Assembly (NCBI GenBank): GCA_026120185.1
Contig: JANUWF010001281.1
Location: 2,088,501 to 2,152,500 of the forward strand
Direction: 5' to 3'
Origin: Voacanga thouarsii
Lineage: Eukaryota; Streptophyta; Magnoliopsida; Gentianales; Apocynaceae
DNA length: 64,000 nucleotides
In this document: piece by piece, positions 12,601-24,688 of the stretch
Layout of the letters: each line of letters opens with the position of its first letter
Position numbering within the stretch: position 1 is the stretch's first letter
The notes under the pieces: generated by a model
Database searches by the model: none
Told to the model about the DNA's origin: nothing
Seen by the model: only the letters and a program-made list of their open reading frames with translations
Position numbers and translations under genes: made by a program

Positions 12601-14494
12601 GTTAATTGAAAAAACTTTATTCAAAAAAATGTTTTTTTTAAAACATATAAAAATGCACATTGAAATATCATGTTATATACATGATATAGTTAACCTATTA
12701 AAAACATTATAAAGAATATGCAACATTTGGCTCTTAGAAAAATTGACAGAGCTTTGTAGGAAGGTTAACAATTTTTTAAGATAAATGTATAACCATCACT
12801 AATTAAAACTTCCTTAATAGATAATGATCTATAAATAGTTCCATCGATAGGATGGCCACTATTTTCATTACCTACGGATAATCTACTGTTAATACCTCCA
12901 AAGTAGGCTAGCCCATACTAACATGTATCCTAGGCATTAATTGTAATTCTTTCGTTGGTTCTAGATTCTCGTAAAAATTCATCCTATAAGGGGTCATGCT
13001 TAGAATGATACAAGGATAACCACAATCTCTAATAGGAATCCATGATGGAAGCCGTAGGCCATTGGAACTCCTTTCCCACTTAATTTTTTGAGAAAAATAA
13101 ATTTTTTAAAAAAAAATTCTTTAAAATATTTGGTTTTTATTAAATTTAGTAAAAATTCAACATTTTAACTATTATTCTCTATGGCAAGGGTAATACTCTT
13201 TAAGAGAATAAACTATAAATTTTTTTATTTTCACTACTTAAGTACTTAAGTTAAAACTATTTCTAAGAACTAAATTCAAATTATTCTCTACGCAAAAAAT
13301 AAAACCCTTTGGAAGAATAAATTGCGAATTTTTATTTTAAATTTCTAATTTCCCTTAAAAATGTTTTTCTTAACTTTTTTAACCTAGAAAAAAAATAGAT
13401 TTCTCAAAAAGTTGTAGATTTGATCACAAAATTAAATAAAATAGTCATGCTTCCAAAAATAAAATTTTTACATGTTATTTCTACCATTTAATTCTTATGT
13501 GACCTAATAATAGATTAAACATCGTAATAATAAATTAAAATGAACTTATTTAATCAAAAAAGCGGTTCCTCTTTTACTAACTATTTTCATGCAAAATTAT
13601 TCATAACTGATAAATAAAGCATTGCAAGAAAAATAACCTCGTGTGACATGAAACCTAAAGGAAAAGAAAATTACAAGGAATAAGGAAAAAACAATGGTGT
13701 TTAGATGCTTGAACCGAACCCCAAAACCACGACCCGAACCGGACAATTCCAAGACCAAGCCAGTCCTTGCTTACTAAAACCTACAGTCAGCTATTCCATT
13801 CACACACATAGTCGGCACTTATCTTGAAAAAGCCATGGACTGACTTCTTCTTTACCCAAAATGGTCGCCACCTTTGTTTAACCCCTAGGATGGCTTTGCT
13901 TTCTTGTTTTCCTCTAGTCGCGGACCTACTACAATGATCCAAGGGCTAGCTTCTCCTTTTTTCTCATAGCCAGTCGCCTTCTTGCCATAGCCATGGACCG
14001 ATTTTGGCATTTTGTTATGGGAGAAGTCGATAGCCAGCTTAAGCAATCCCCAGGCTGGCTTTGCTTTGTTTTTCTCCAAGCTAGTGGCTGGGTTTTGCAA
14101 AAGCCAGCCACAACTGGTTACTCTTAGCCCGGCCCCTAGCTTTGAAAAACCATGGCTAGCTTTCTCCTGAAATGTTGTTCTCTATGGTTTTTCATCTATT
14201 TTTTTTTTGTCTATTCAGTTTCCTTCCTTCTTTCCATAAGATTTCAGTATTGATCAGGTACTAATAATGTTACAAGATTCTTGTAGATAAATTTAAATGC
14301 AATGCTAATCGCATATGCTTTTTAAAATGATGCGTATACAAGTTCTACGAGAAAGCGAATAACAATAAATGCAAGTACATATACGTCCACATGTGTGGCA
14401 AGGGATCCATACAATCATAAAGATTGATTTTTTTTTTTTAATTACTAATGGAACCACCTTTTCGGTTATAAGTATACTCCTAAATTATAACCAA
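12601..14494 (-). other. Leader (5' UTR) of copia A'
   Basis: About 1.9 kb between gag and PBS. It contains the family block aatttggctcttagg-like (12722-12745) and the block catgatggaagccgtagg (13040-13057), both also in element A and in the mosaic at 20690-21300. 13170-13330 holds two diverged copies of a roughly 110-bp unit (ttctctatggcaag / ttctctacgcaaa). 13700-14160 is more GC-rich, with irregular repeats around agccatggactgac and agccagtcgcc. Open frames at 13885-14111 follow these repeats in two frames and are not genes. Confidence 0.6.
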
Positions 14495-14506
14495 GCTCTA
14501 ATACCA
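14495..14506 (-). other. Primer-binding site of copia A'
   Basis: The + strand gctctaatacca is the reverse complement of TGGTATTAGAGC, one base off the initiator tRNA-Met site TGGTATCAGAGC that primes most plant copia elements. It lies 2 bp inside the LTR that starts at 14509. Confidence 0.85.
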
Positions 14507-14508
14507 CT

Positions 14509-15340
14509 TGAAGGACTGCAGAAAAATAAAATATATAGTGGAAAAAATGTAATTTAAAATTTTTTCTGTACATAATCTAGAAAAACCTATTTTTAGAGTG
14601 CTTAGGTTGAACAACCAAAGGTATTGGGTTAGATGGAACGTTTTAGTTTTGTCACAAATACTTGTTCTACGAGAATCCCAACTAAGTGTTAACTCTTCGC
14701 ATCAAATACACGCACCAAGATTGCTAACTTTCAATCTTCCAGAGTATTGTTGAATCTTTTATAAACTAACCACTGGTAAGTGTAGAATATAGGATGAAAA
14801 ACTAATGGAAGAAACTATAGGAGAGCTCTTTAAGGAAAAAGAAGAACAAGGCGGTTAGAGGACAAAAGTTTTTTTTTTTTTCTGTTTCCTTTTTCTGATT
14901 ACTTATGTTTACCGTGTACTACATGCACACACACACAACATAAAACAATAGCTTCTTTTTTCTTAACTTCTTTAGGCCACTATCTCCTTTCATTTTTATT
15001 ACATGCGATGGCTACCAGAGTTCATAAAACCCGAATAGCATCCCACACACAACCTTATGGGCCAAGTTTTTAATCTAATTATCCTATAACTAATAAATAA
15101 TTCTCTTATTAATTAATTACTTAATTCACTTGGGCCCAATATAAAACTACACAAGTTAATTAATTAATAAACTAATTTAATTAAATTAGCACAATATATT
15201 ATTTTAGTCCAAATAAATAATTATTGGACTCCTACAATAATTCTTTCAATATTAATTTCACCCAATAAGCCCAGATAGTAAATAAATTTACTAAGGTTAC
15301 TTGAGTTAAGCTAAAGACCAAAAGACAGATTTATTCTCAA
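14509..15340 (-). repeat. 5' LTR of copia A', truncated by insertion of gypsy G
   Basis: It aligns with 6974-7790 from tgaagga through the shared agtaaataaatttactaaggttacttgag block. The alignment stops at 15340, where sequence resembling a reversed gypsy LTR end takes over. About 950 bp of this LTR are missing and should follow the nested insertions beyond position 64000. Confidence 0.8.
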
Positions 15341-16693
15341 TACTACGTGTGTTTTGCATGCATAGAAAATATTTCCAATGCTCAATCAAGTTTTAAATTG
15401 AAATACCAATTTAACTCACATACACACGTAATTGGGCAAGTATACCCATTAAGTAATATAGAGTATAATTGATAAGTATAAAAAATCCTCGAGAAAGGAT
15501 ATCAACCTATACTTCCCTAAAAGTTCTATTGTTCAATCAACCAAGATAAAAAAGTAAGGTAACTAATAACTACTAATTAAGTACAAATGAGTACCACACC
15601 AATACAGCAACCCAATTTACAATGTGAAGTCTATAAGATCACATGACAAGATTCAAGTAAGAAAAGGAAAATAGCCATGTAATTCAGGAGAATTTCCCCA
15701 CAAATATTCAATTATGAAACATCATTTAATTAATTAAGATTAAATTCAAGCATTGGCAAGATTTCTAAAATAATCTAAAATTCACTATCTCTCAAGCAGT
15801 TAAATTCTTACAATTGGACCCAATCTATAGATATCTCTATCATACAAATTAAACCTATAGATGTATAAAAATCAAGGAAATCTAAATCTAAGAAAAAAAA
15901 GCCATATAATCCCAATCTCTAGGTGATCTTATGACCTCATCTACCACAAAGTTCTCAATCCCTCAAATTATTTCTCAAGTTCATCATGGGAAAACAAATC
16001 GATTGGATTAACATAAAAGAGAACCCATCTCATACATCCTTTCTAAGTTCAATATAAGAGAATTACCCAATCAACCAATCCAATCAATCAAACCCAAGTA
16101 ATAGATTACTCAAAATAGAAATTAATATATCAAATAAATATCTAATACAAGAGTAAAATATGGTACAACCCTTCAAATTAAGTAACTTTCACATTCACAA
16201 AATTACATTACAAATGGGAGAAAAAGAAAACTCATAGACAATGTTTCTCTTCTACTTTACAATATTCTTTTGGGTGCTCATCTTCTACTCAAATTCTCCT
16301 TGATCTTCTCTTCTTAGGTTTCCCTTGTGTTTCCAAGAGGTTCTCAGAGGTATTTTGGGGATGGCTGCCACTTTATCTGACTATAAAATGGTATTTATAG
16401 GTCGTTTCCTCGAATCCCTAAAATTCTGAAGAATAGAGGGTTGTCTGCAATGTTGCACGGTGCCATGAAAGATGTTCCGCACATCGCCATGCATGCTTTG
16501 TTCTTCTTATACCAGCCTTGAAACAATGTCGTGACACTTGAATTCATTCTATGCTATAAACATGCACCACTCGTCAAAGGTGAGATGCACAGCACTGTCG
16601 AAGCCCAGAAGTTTTGATATTTTTAAATCCTGATGGTGCATGGCAATATGGAAGGTGATGGGCACGGCACTGTGAAATCCCAATATTGTGACT
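15341..16693 (-). repeat. Gypsy G 3' LTR, segment 1 (LTR end side)
   Basis: Its start (tactacgtgtgttttgcatg) lines up with the reversed end of the gypsy LTR at 1590-1621. Like that LTR it has a stretch of short direct repeats, then a TATA box (minus strand, 16391-16400), then a region with repeated ggcac/gcac(a/g)gcactgt modules at 16455-16675. Homology ends at the ACT target duplication 16691-16693 of the CACTA element and resumes at 29350. The open frame 16633-16896 crosses this junction and is spurious. Confidence 0.7.
16391..16400 (-). promoter_or_regulatory. TATA box of gypsy G LTR
   Basis: The + strand gtatttatag is the reverse complement of ctataaatac. It lies between the U3 modules (right) and the R/U5 part (left), as in the LTR at 110-1621. 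Confidence 0.5.
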
Positions 16694-16930
16694 CACTACA
16701 AAAAAGAGCACTTACGGCGGTCCTAGGATCACCACAAATACCTAGAAAACCGTCGTATAAACCTTATATGGTGATGCATATGACGGTTTTTGGGCTGTCC
16801 CAGATATTACTATCGTGTATATTAAACAAAGGCTTAAAAACCATCATTTATACTATTTACGACGGGTTATACGATGGTTCCACATTTTTGCCGTAAAAAA
16901 CTCACAAAAGTGTTGTATATGATGATGTCA
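16694..16930. repeat. CACTA left terminus and subterminal repeats
   Basis: CACTACAAAAAA terminus, then acggcggtcc, aaccgtcgtataaacc, tgacggtttttgg, tttacgacgggttatacg and ttgccgtaaaaaac. These are diverged copies of one motif in both orientations. Confidence 0.8.
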
Positions 16931-16950
16931 TTGTCTGTGCTATAGCTGCT

Positions 16951-16980
16951 ATACACATACATAGGTACGTACGTACATAC

Positions 16981-17020
<40 letters not shown>

Positions 17021-17030
17021 CAAAATACAT
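16951..17030. repeat. Microsatellite (GTAC)n(ATAC)n(AT)n
   Basis: Simple repeats inside the CACTA element, read directly. They supplied the target of the solo LTR that follows. Confidence 0.88.
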
Positions 17031-17035
17031 ATATA

Positions 17036-18478
17036 TGTTGGGGATATGCCCTAGAGTCAATTTGTACTTATACAATTGTCATTATGTTTTATATAATAAT
17101 ATGAGGCTTTCCTTTCCATGAATAGTGAGTTTTGTTTTATTGGTCATCAAGTACGTGACTTGATAGTAAAACCCTACAATGAATACAATGACTATTCTAA
17201 AACTGTCCCTGATCGATTATTATTATTGGAATAATAATAAATTAAGATTAGTATGTTTGTGACTTGATGGCTATGTTTTACTGGCCATGGATATTTGTGA
17301 TATCGAGTCAAGACATAAATAAATGTTAAATAACATTGTATTGGACATGACCCACTGTGAGAATACTTCATGGAATATGTCATAAGTACTTTCTAGCCAT
17401 AATAATATTGAAAGTCCTTCGACCTAAATTCATCATAGTTTCTTACTTGATAAATTCTATATTTTGACATTGTCTAAAGTTGTCTTTAACCAGATAATAA
17501 ATTAGACTACTGTTGGATATAAAATAAATCAAGGAGAGGAATATGATTGATTGTGAAGGAATTTGTCCCTCTCAGTTATGGGAGAGATATCCATGGGCCC
17601 CTTGATAAGTTAGACTGCTAAAAATGCATGGCCGTGCTCAAATATATCAATCTAAGATATTGATATCATTTGTTTGAACAGTCTACTATGAAATCAAGAA
17701 ATAATTGATTAAGCTTAATAAGGATGACATGCTCCGTGCCTTATGCTTAATCTGGATATCGTGTGACAAAAGGACTAAATATAAAATTATGGTTTGGTTC
17801 AAAGAGATCACCGATCTTCATTTAACCTGGATAGTTATAATGTTTTGCTAGAAACCGCTTATAACTTGTGGGCCATTTAAATATGATTTAGGCACACTGC
17901 CAGTGTTAAATGAACCTATAGGGTCACACAATAAGCGAACTTGTTAGGTTATTTTTCTGGTGACCAGGTTCGATGAATCTGGATGATATCCAGATTATAA
18001 GAATCTGACTCGGTAAAATAATTAGTTAAATTACCGAGATAATGGCCGAATCTTATCATATCAGTTTTAATTTAATTTGAATTTAAATTAGAATATGATA
18101 AGATATTATTAGGGTTGGACTCTAAGAGGTTCGAGGGTTTTTAAGAAAACCCTAGCCGTTTTTTCAATAGTCCAATTTTTTGGTTGAGAACATTCGTGCC
18201 ATTCTCTACCAGAAAAAAAAAACCTCTCAAACCCTAGGCGCTAGCACTCCCCGGGTATCGAGTGAGTTCGCGGTGTGTATCCGATAGAGGACGTTCGCAT
18301 ACTGCAGCGTCTGGTGATTGTTCGAGTTGAACGTACAACAATGCAACCAGAATCGAAGGATTTCGATTACAGCAACCAGAGGTAATTCTTAAAGCTTAGA
18401 TCTTCTTAATCGTTTACTTGGGTCCTTGGGAGGGATTCGTAGATGTTTTCCGCGTTTAGGAGTCCACGAATCCTAACA
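17036..18478 (+). repeat. Copia solo LTR with TSD ATATA
   Basis: It opens TGTTGGGGATATGCCCTAGA and ends ...gaatcctaaca, 1443 bp, TG...CA. Both sides carry atata (17031-17035 and 18479-18483). The flank is itself an AT repeat, so the duplication is suggestive rather than decisive. The CCCTAGAG...CAAT start is shared with the LTR of element B (reverse of 52700-52716 region), so the two belong to related copia lineages, but the rest differs. No PBS or PPT adjoins it, so the internal region was lost by LTR-LTR recombination. Confidence 0.8.
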
Positions 18479-18483
18479 ATATA

Positions 18484-18935
18484 TACGTATGTGTGTGTGT
18501 GTGTGTGTGTGTGTAATATTTATACATAGATATAAATTAATAAACTATTTTAATATATATATATATATAAATACACACACACACACACATATATATATAA
18601 TAAATACACGTGCGCACACACACCATATACAAACCAACTACATATGTATAGATATACATACATATATGCATACATAAATACACATACATATATATACATA
18701 TATATAAACACAACATACATACACACACACACACACATACACACCAATATTTAAATATATATACACATGTATACAACTCATACAAATATAAATACATATA
18801 AAATATTTATATATATATATATATATATACACACACCAAATAGATATATATATATATATATATATTACACAAATATGTATATATGTGTGTGTGTGTGTGT
18901 GTGTTGTGTGTGTACGCGTGCACATGTGTGGCCTA
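18484..18935. repeat. Compound microsatellite (TG)n, (AT)n, (CA)n
   Basis: About 450 bp of alternating purine-pyrimidine repeats: tgtgtg near 18491-18514, ta/at runs, acac runs and a second tgtg run at 18883-18912. Several open frames on both strands here are products of the repeat and are not genes. Confidence 0.9.
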
Positions 18936-20190
18936 AAACCTAACAGATTTACAAAGATATACGTATCAAATTAATGATTCAACCGTTAGATCTATTAAAC
19001 TTACTAAGTAAAGTATTATGACCAAGTTTGAAAATAATCAGATATTTTTGCCACGTAATCTAGAATAATTTCTATAAAAATGCTCAAAACCTAACGCATT
19101 TACAAAGATAGGCACATCAAATGAACGATCCAACCGTTAGATCTATTGAACTTGCAAATGAAAGTATTATAACTAAATTTGAATATAGTCAGATATATTT
19201 TATCATGTAATCTAGAATAATCTCTATAAAAATACCCAAAACCTATTGTATTTACAAAGATAGATGTATTAAATTAATGATCGAAGTGTTAGATCTTTTA
19301 AACTTGCTAAGAAAAGTGTTATGACCAAATTTGAAGATAATCGGATATATTTTGTCATTTAATCTAGTATAAACTCTATAAAAATGCCCAAAACCTAATG
19401 TGTTTACAAATATAGGCAGATCAAATTAATAATTCAACTGTTAGATTTTTTGAACTTACTATAAAAAGTGTTATAACCAAATTTGAAGATAATTAGATAT
19501 ATTTTTCCATGTAATTTAGCATAATCTTTATAAAAAATGCCCAAAACCTACTGCATTTACAAATATAAGCATGTCAAATTAACGATCCAACTGTTAGATC
19601 TATCAAACTCACTAAAAAAAATATATTATAACCAAATTTAAAGATAATCGAATATATTTTGGTGTGTAATCTAGCGTAATCTCTATTAAAATACCCAATA
19701 CCTAACGCATTTATAAAGCTAGGCATATCAAATTAACAATCTAACCATTATATATATTGAACTTGCTAAGAAAAGTGTTATGATGAAATTTAAAGGTGCT
19801 CGGATATATTTTGGTATGTAATCTAGAATAATCTCTATAAAAAAAATACCCAAAACCTAATGGATTTACAAAGATAAACACATCAAATTAATGATCCAGT
19901 CATTAGATCAATTAAAATTGGTAAGGAATGTTTTATGACCAAATATGAAGATAATAAGATATATTTTGCCACGTAATCTAGAATAATCTCTATAAAAATG
20001 CCTAAAACCTTACGCATTTACAAAGACAGCAGTGTCAAATTAACGATTCAACTATTAGATCTATTAAAATTGCTAAAAAGAAGTGTTATGAGCAAATTTA
20101 AAAATAATTGGATATATTTGGCACTTAATCTAGCACAATCACTAAAAAAAATGCCCAAAACCTAACGCATTTACAAATATAAATGCATCT
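18936..20190. repeat. Tandem array of ~152-bp units, left part
   Basis: About eight head-to-tail units. The marker block c(c/t)caaaacctaa recurs at about 18932, 19083, 19235, 19387, 19540, 19694, 19849, 20001 and 20154, a spacing of 151-155 bp. Each unit also has catttacaaagata, aatgatccaaccgttagat, gtgttatgaccaaatttgaa, gatatatttt and taatctag.ataatctctataaaaat. Units are diverged but keep length and order. The last unit is cut after 36 bp by the copia mosaic. Confidence 0.9.
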
Positions 20191-20689
20191 TTTAGAAACC
20201 ACTACTATAGGTCCTGTTCTACGTATTCAAAATACGCTTATGTCATGAAGTGAGTGGACTACTCACTGGCTAAAGGTAAGCCATTCCCCATTTGGAACTC
20301 ATAACATAACAATCTAAACATGATGAGATTCCCATTTCCATCAAGCGGTTAAGAACAAATGTTTATGTGTTTAAATAACCCATGATCCATACCTTATTGT
20401 GAAAGATCTCCATTCATATGGATCACTTATTTACACACAATGGGTCTTTTTCCAAATGAAATCCTTAGGCTTCTAGTCTAATGATCCATGACTTCCTGAA
20501 GTGTTTCCACTTTCAAAGGGAGCTACTCTAAAGCAAACGTCCAAGTCATGTTTCCCAGGGCCTTGGATATTTAGATCATTCAGACAACCACAAAGAGGCG
20601 ATATAGTGTAGAAACTATCTTGTATAAGTCTGTCTTAACTAACAAGTTACATATACCCAACATGCAAGTATATTGGCCATACGATAGAA

Positions 20690-21305
20690 CCTTAAGATTA
20701 AGTGGGAGAGAGGTTCCAACGGCCCCACGGCTTCCATCACGATCCTCATTAGAGATAGTTGGTCTCCTCGCGTCACCCTGGGAGTGAACCTGTATAGGAT
20801 GGGGATACCACAACGATCTAGATCTAATGGAATGATATAATTAATAACTTGGGACACGTTCTATAATCGGCCAGCCTACGTTGGAGGTTATAATGCGAGA
20901 AATGTCAATAGGAAATGAGAGAAAACGGCCATCCCATGATGGAGTTATCCTCTAGATCATTACCTATAAGGGAAATTAATTTGTGGTGGTTACTACACTT
21001 AGCTTAGAGAACTGTTAATCTTCCTAAGAAGCTATGTCAGTTTTCCTAAGAGCCAAATTAATTTCAGTACACAAATTTATTTTCACAAACTAAATCCTTT
21101 CTTTTATTTTTCGATATCGTGATGGAAGCCGTGGGGCCGTTGGAACTCCTTTCCCACTTAGTCTTTTAAAATAAAGTTTTTCTGAAAAATATCCTTTTGA
21201 AATTTCCATTAAGTTTTTCCTTAACTCAAAAATAAAATATATAAATCCATTAAAATCTCTATGTCAAGAATTATATCCTTTGAGAGACTTTTCCATGGAC
21301 TAATC
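20690..21305. repeat. Opposed copia leader fragments in the mosaic
   Basis: 20690-21100 is the reverse complement of leader sequence at about 62720-63125 of element A (agtgggagagaggttcc, acggcttccatcacg, then ttggctcttagg reversed). 21112-21305 repeats part of it in the opposite orientation (gtgatggaagccgtgggg, then the A/T-rich continuation seen at 63130-63265). The two form an imperfect inverted repeat. Open frames at 20580-20857 are shadows. Confidence 0.7.
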
Positions 21306-21560
21306 TTCGGAAGCAACTTATTCTGACTCGATTGTGGAACAAGAAGAGGCACAGCTTCAAGAGCCTATACAAATGGTGCCTTGTCGTAGTGGCAGAGTGT
21401 CTAGGGTTCTGGATAGATGGTATGGAGAAGCTTTTGAGCTCGTCTTTGACCATCAAGAACAAGACTCCACTAGATACGAGGAGACTATTCCTGATGCTGA
21501 TGCAAATTTATGGCATGAAGCAATGAAAGCCGAGATTGAGTCTACTGAGAGCAATTTCTC
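21306..21560 (+). pseudogene. Copia pol fragment: integrase-RT linker
   Basis: The + strand frame starting near 21306 reads ...SDSIVEQEEAQLQEPIQM..., RRSGRVS-like and LWHEAMKAEIEST. This matches the reversed linker of element A at 60240-60480 (LWHEVMKVEIESM there). In copia polyproteins this stretch joins integrase and reverse transcriptase. Both ends are abrupt junctions to LTR pieces, so the 135-codon open frame 21334-21741 is a fusion of pol and reversed LTR and not a functional protein. Confidence 0.75.
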
Positions 21561-21654
21561 AACCCAAAATTTAATTAGGACTTACGGGCTATTCCAAGGA
21601 CCAAAAAGACACATCGCGTTGGCCATTAAAATGACCAAAATACCCCTAAATAAA

Positions 21655-22605
21655 AGAATGTATTTTCAGAAATCATTTGTGAATTTATTTGCTTTGTTTG
21701 TGCACAATTTAGTTTGGAAAAGACCCATTGTGTTTAAGTAAGTGGTCCATGTGAATAGAGGTCTTTCACAGTAAGGTATGGATCACGGGTTACTTAATAC
21801 ATAAACATTTGTTCTTAACCGATTGATGAGAATGGGAATCTCATCATATTTAGGTTATTATAGTATGAATTCTAATGGGGAATGGTTTACGCTTAGCCAG
21901 TGAGTAGCCCACTCACTTCATAACATAAGTGTATTTCGAATACGTAGAATAGGACCTGTAGTAGTGGTTTCTAACAGTACTATATGGTAGAAACTTAGAC
22001 TACTACCACTACAGCGTGGACTAGTACTCTATAACTTAAGTATGAGTTGGTGGTTTGATGAAGTTGGAAGCATATACTTTGATATGCTATAGTTGAGGTT
22101 CTATCATAGGGCCAATATACTTGCATGTTGGGTATGTATGACTAGTTAGTTAAGACAGACTTATATAAGATAGTTTCTATACTATATTGCCCCTTGTGGT
22201 TGTCTGAATGATCTAAATATCCAGAGCCCTAAGAAACATGACTTGGATGTTTGCTTTAGGGTAGCTCCTTTGGAAAGCGGAAACACTCTAGGTAGTCATG
22301 GATCATTGGACTAGAAGCTTAAGGATGGTAGATGTCATTTAAAGGGGTGTTGGTACACTTCTTCCTCTCTAAATGTACGGCGATGTGTAGAGAGATATTT
22401 TAGTCATTTTACTTGTAGGTCAAAGACTTTGCTAATGCAGCATTGTCCTTGGGGTCAATATTTTCTTATGGTGATATTAGAAAATATTTAAAATGCAAAA
22501 TATATCTATTTACATAGTAGGGGTATTTTGGTCATTTTAGTACCCAAGGCAATGTGTCTTTTTGGTCCTCAAAATAGCTCGTAAGTCCTAATTAATTTTT
22601 AGGTT
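21655..22605 (+). repeat. Copia family-A LTR fragment in the mosaic
   Basis: About 950 bp, collinear with the reverse complement of 49340-50290 in the 3' LTR of element A, including the paired GTATTTT.GTCATTT tracts near 22386 and 22521. It is the longest single piece of the mosaic. Confidence 0.82.
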
Positions 22606-22960
22606 GAAGAACTGGGTGGCCAATGACTGACTAATGTCATACACAGAAGCCATGTGCTCATGTTTTTGCTGGAGCACATTAAACATGGAGGCTAGCATAT
22701 AACAATGTGCCATTTCATCAGCCTTCTTCCATGCCTTTTCAGCCTCTCGCTCTTCGTCAATGGAACCTTCCCCGATAACAGGGTAGGTCTCGTAAATGAC
22801 ATACTTATACTCCTCGGCTATGAGTATTATGTCCAAGTTCCTCTTCTAGTCCATATAGTTTGGTCCCGTTAACTTATTCTCTTAGAGAATAACGGCTAAA
22901 GGACTAAAAGAACCTTCTACCATTTCTGAAAAATCAAAAAATAAAAGAAAAGATTTAGTT
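22605..22960 (-). pseudogene. Copia gag N-terminal fragment (family A)
   Basis: The minus strand frame 22588-22836 reads MDIILIAEEYKYVIYETYP and ADEMAHCYMLASM, nearly the same as the N-terminal gag of element A (LDIILTVEEYKYVLYETYP, 62460-62590). Upstream on the minus strand the match continues to the gag start (tggtagaaggttctttt region, 22905-22925). The fragment joins an LTR piece at each end, so only about 100 codons of gag remain. Confidence 0.82.
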
Positions 22961-23875
22961 TGTCAAGAAGTCTAATTTATTATTGGACTGAATAAAATAA
23001 ATTGAGAGAATTTTATTATCTGGTTTAATTGGTTAATTAATTATTCAGGGCCAAGGTCCAATTTGAATATTTAGAAAATTAATCAGGACTTGAACTAGAG
23101 GAAAATAATTAATACTTAATTATTTATTGGGTTATTTCTTTAATTAATCCCAAGAAATAAATAATTAAAGTTTAATTATTTTTTATTTCATTTGGGCACA
23201 TTAATTATTTATTGGGTTATTTATTTAATCCCAAGGCAAATAATTAATGTTTATTATTTTGGGCTTTTCGGGTTCAAGAAAAATAATAAATATTTTTTTG
23301 GCCCAATAGCCTGGACCATAGGATTTTTCCGAACAGAGTTTAGAAGAGTTTAGGATGAAGCCAAAATTTATTTTGTTAATAATATTCGGGTGTTTGAAAT
23401 ATTAAATCCTGGGAATATTATCAAAATAATTATTTTTGGTTTCATGACTTTTGGCTTTCTGTGTGGAAAATTAAAATTAAAAAGAAAAAATAAAAATATC
23501 TCAACACTCCTGGCTTTTGGTTTTTCTTCACTATCTCTTGGTTTTCTGTTTACTGGCTGTTGGTTTTGTTTGCATAACATAAGAAGCCAAGCCTTGAAAA
23601 CCAACCGTGAGGTGTGGAAAAACAACTGATCATTTTCTCAACCCATTTGTGTGTTCACCAACTAGACGTTAGGCTGTGGAATATTCTAAGAATTGAAAAG
23701 CCAAGCATTGCACTGGAGGAGAGCCTGACATTTTTGCACAGGAAGCATCAACCCCCGGGAAGAAGGAAGCTGTTTCTTGTGCTTCAAACAACTCTTCTAC
23801 AATCTTCAAGGTTTAAGGCACCAAGAGGTATGGTTTTAATCCCTCCATGTTGCTGCCATGCTCTATTATGATTTT
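22960..23875 (+). repeat. Copia family-A LTR fragment, U3-R-U5 side
   Basis: Continues LTR order after the tract aagtctaatttattattgg: many taattaatta/attatttattgggttattt repeats, ggcccaatagcctggaccat, and finally a GC-richer stretch with caaggtttaaggcaccaag that resembles an LTR 3' end. Open frames at 23368-23871 on either strand are not supported as genes. It ends near 23875, where reversed LTR sequence starts. Confidence 0.65.
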
Positions 23876-24688
23876 ATTTCCTCTAATGATCTACGACTTC
23901 TTAGAGTGTTTCCGTTTTCCAAAGGAGCTACCCTAAAGCAAACATCCAACTCATGTTTTCCAGGGCCCTGGATAGTATATCAAAGTATATGCTTCCAGCT
24001 TCGCCAGGCTACCAACTCATACTCAAGTCAAAGAGTACTAGTCCACGCTGTAGCGGTAGTAGTCTAGGTTTCTACCATATAGTACTTTTAGAAACCACTA
24101 CTACAGGTCCTGTTCTACGTATTTGAAATACGCTTCTATCATGAAGTGAGTAGACTACTCACTGGCTAAAGGTAAGCCATTCCCAAAAATAATTAGGACT
24201 TACGGGCTATTTCGATGACCAAAAAGACACATCACATTGACTACTAAAATGACCAAAATACCCCTACTATATAAATAGTTGTATTTTGCATTTGAATTAT
24301 TTTCTAATATCACTATAAGGAAATATTAACCCCAAGGACAATGCCGCATTAGCAAAGTCTTCGACCTACAGGTAAAATGACTAAAATACCCCTCTACACA
24401 TCATTGTTCATTTAGAGAGGAAGAAGTATACTAACACCCCACTAAATGACATCTACCATCCTTAGGCTTCTAGTCCAATGATCCACGACTTCCTGGAGTG
24501 TTTCCGCTTTCCAAGGGAGCTACCCTAAAGCAAACATCTAAGTCATGTTTCCTAGGGCCCTGGATATTTAGATCATTTAGACAGCCACAAGGGGCGATAT
24601 CGTGTAGAAACTATCTTGTACAAGTCTGTCTAAAATAACTAGTTACACATACCTAATATGCAAGTATATTGGCCCTACGATAGAACCT
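23876..24688 (-). repeat. Copia family-A LTR fragments (two pieces, reversed)
   Basis: 23876-24185 matches two LTR stretches (49640-49720 and 49880-50060 of A) joined by a deletion at gccctggata|gtatatc. 24186-24688 matches 49360-49855. The pieces are out of order relative to the intact LTR. Confidence 0.75.

Larger units (their letters stand above)
6974..15340 (-). mobile_element. Copia element A' (minus strand), 5' LTR interrupted
   Basis: Two LTR copies face each other: 6974-8755 (3' LTR) and 14509-15340 (first part of the 5' LTR in + coordinates). Both open with tgaagga and then share cctgtacataatctagaaaaac-like sequence. Between them, on the minus strand, lie PBS, a 1.9-kb leader, gag, protease, integrase, reverse transcriptase, RNase H and PPT, the copia order. 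All coding parts carry stops and frameshifts, so it is dead. The 5' LTR breaks off at 15340 where gypsy element G begins; its remainder should lie right of the window. It is related to, but clearly diverged from, element A at 48522-64000. Confidence 0.85.

Noticed and set aside
13885..14111. Two overlapping open frames with repeats
   Set aside because: They follow a repeated GC-rich leader sequence of copia A' in two frames; no start context or domain.
18489..18925. Overlapping open frames on both strands
   Set aside because: They are translations of CA/TG/AT microsatellites and have no protein-like composition.
23368..24067. Several open frames of 67-85 codons on both strands
   Set aside because: All fall in LTR pieces of the copia mosaic.
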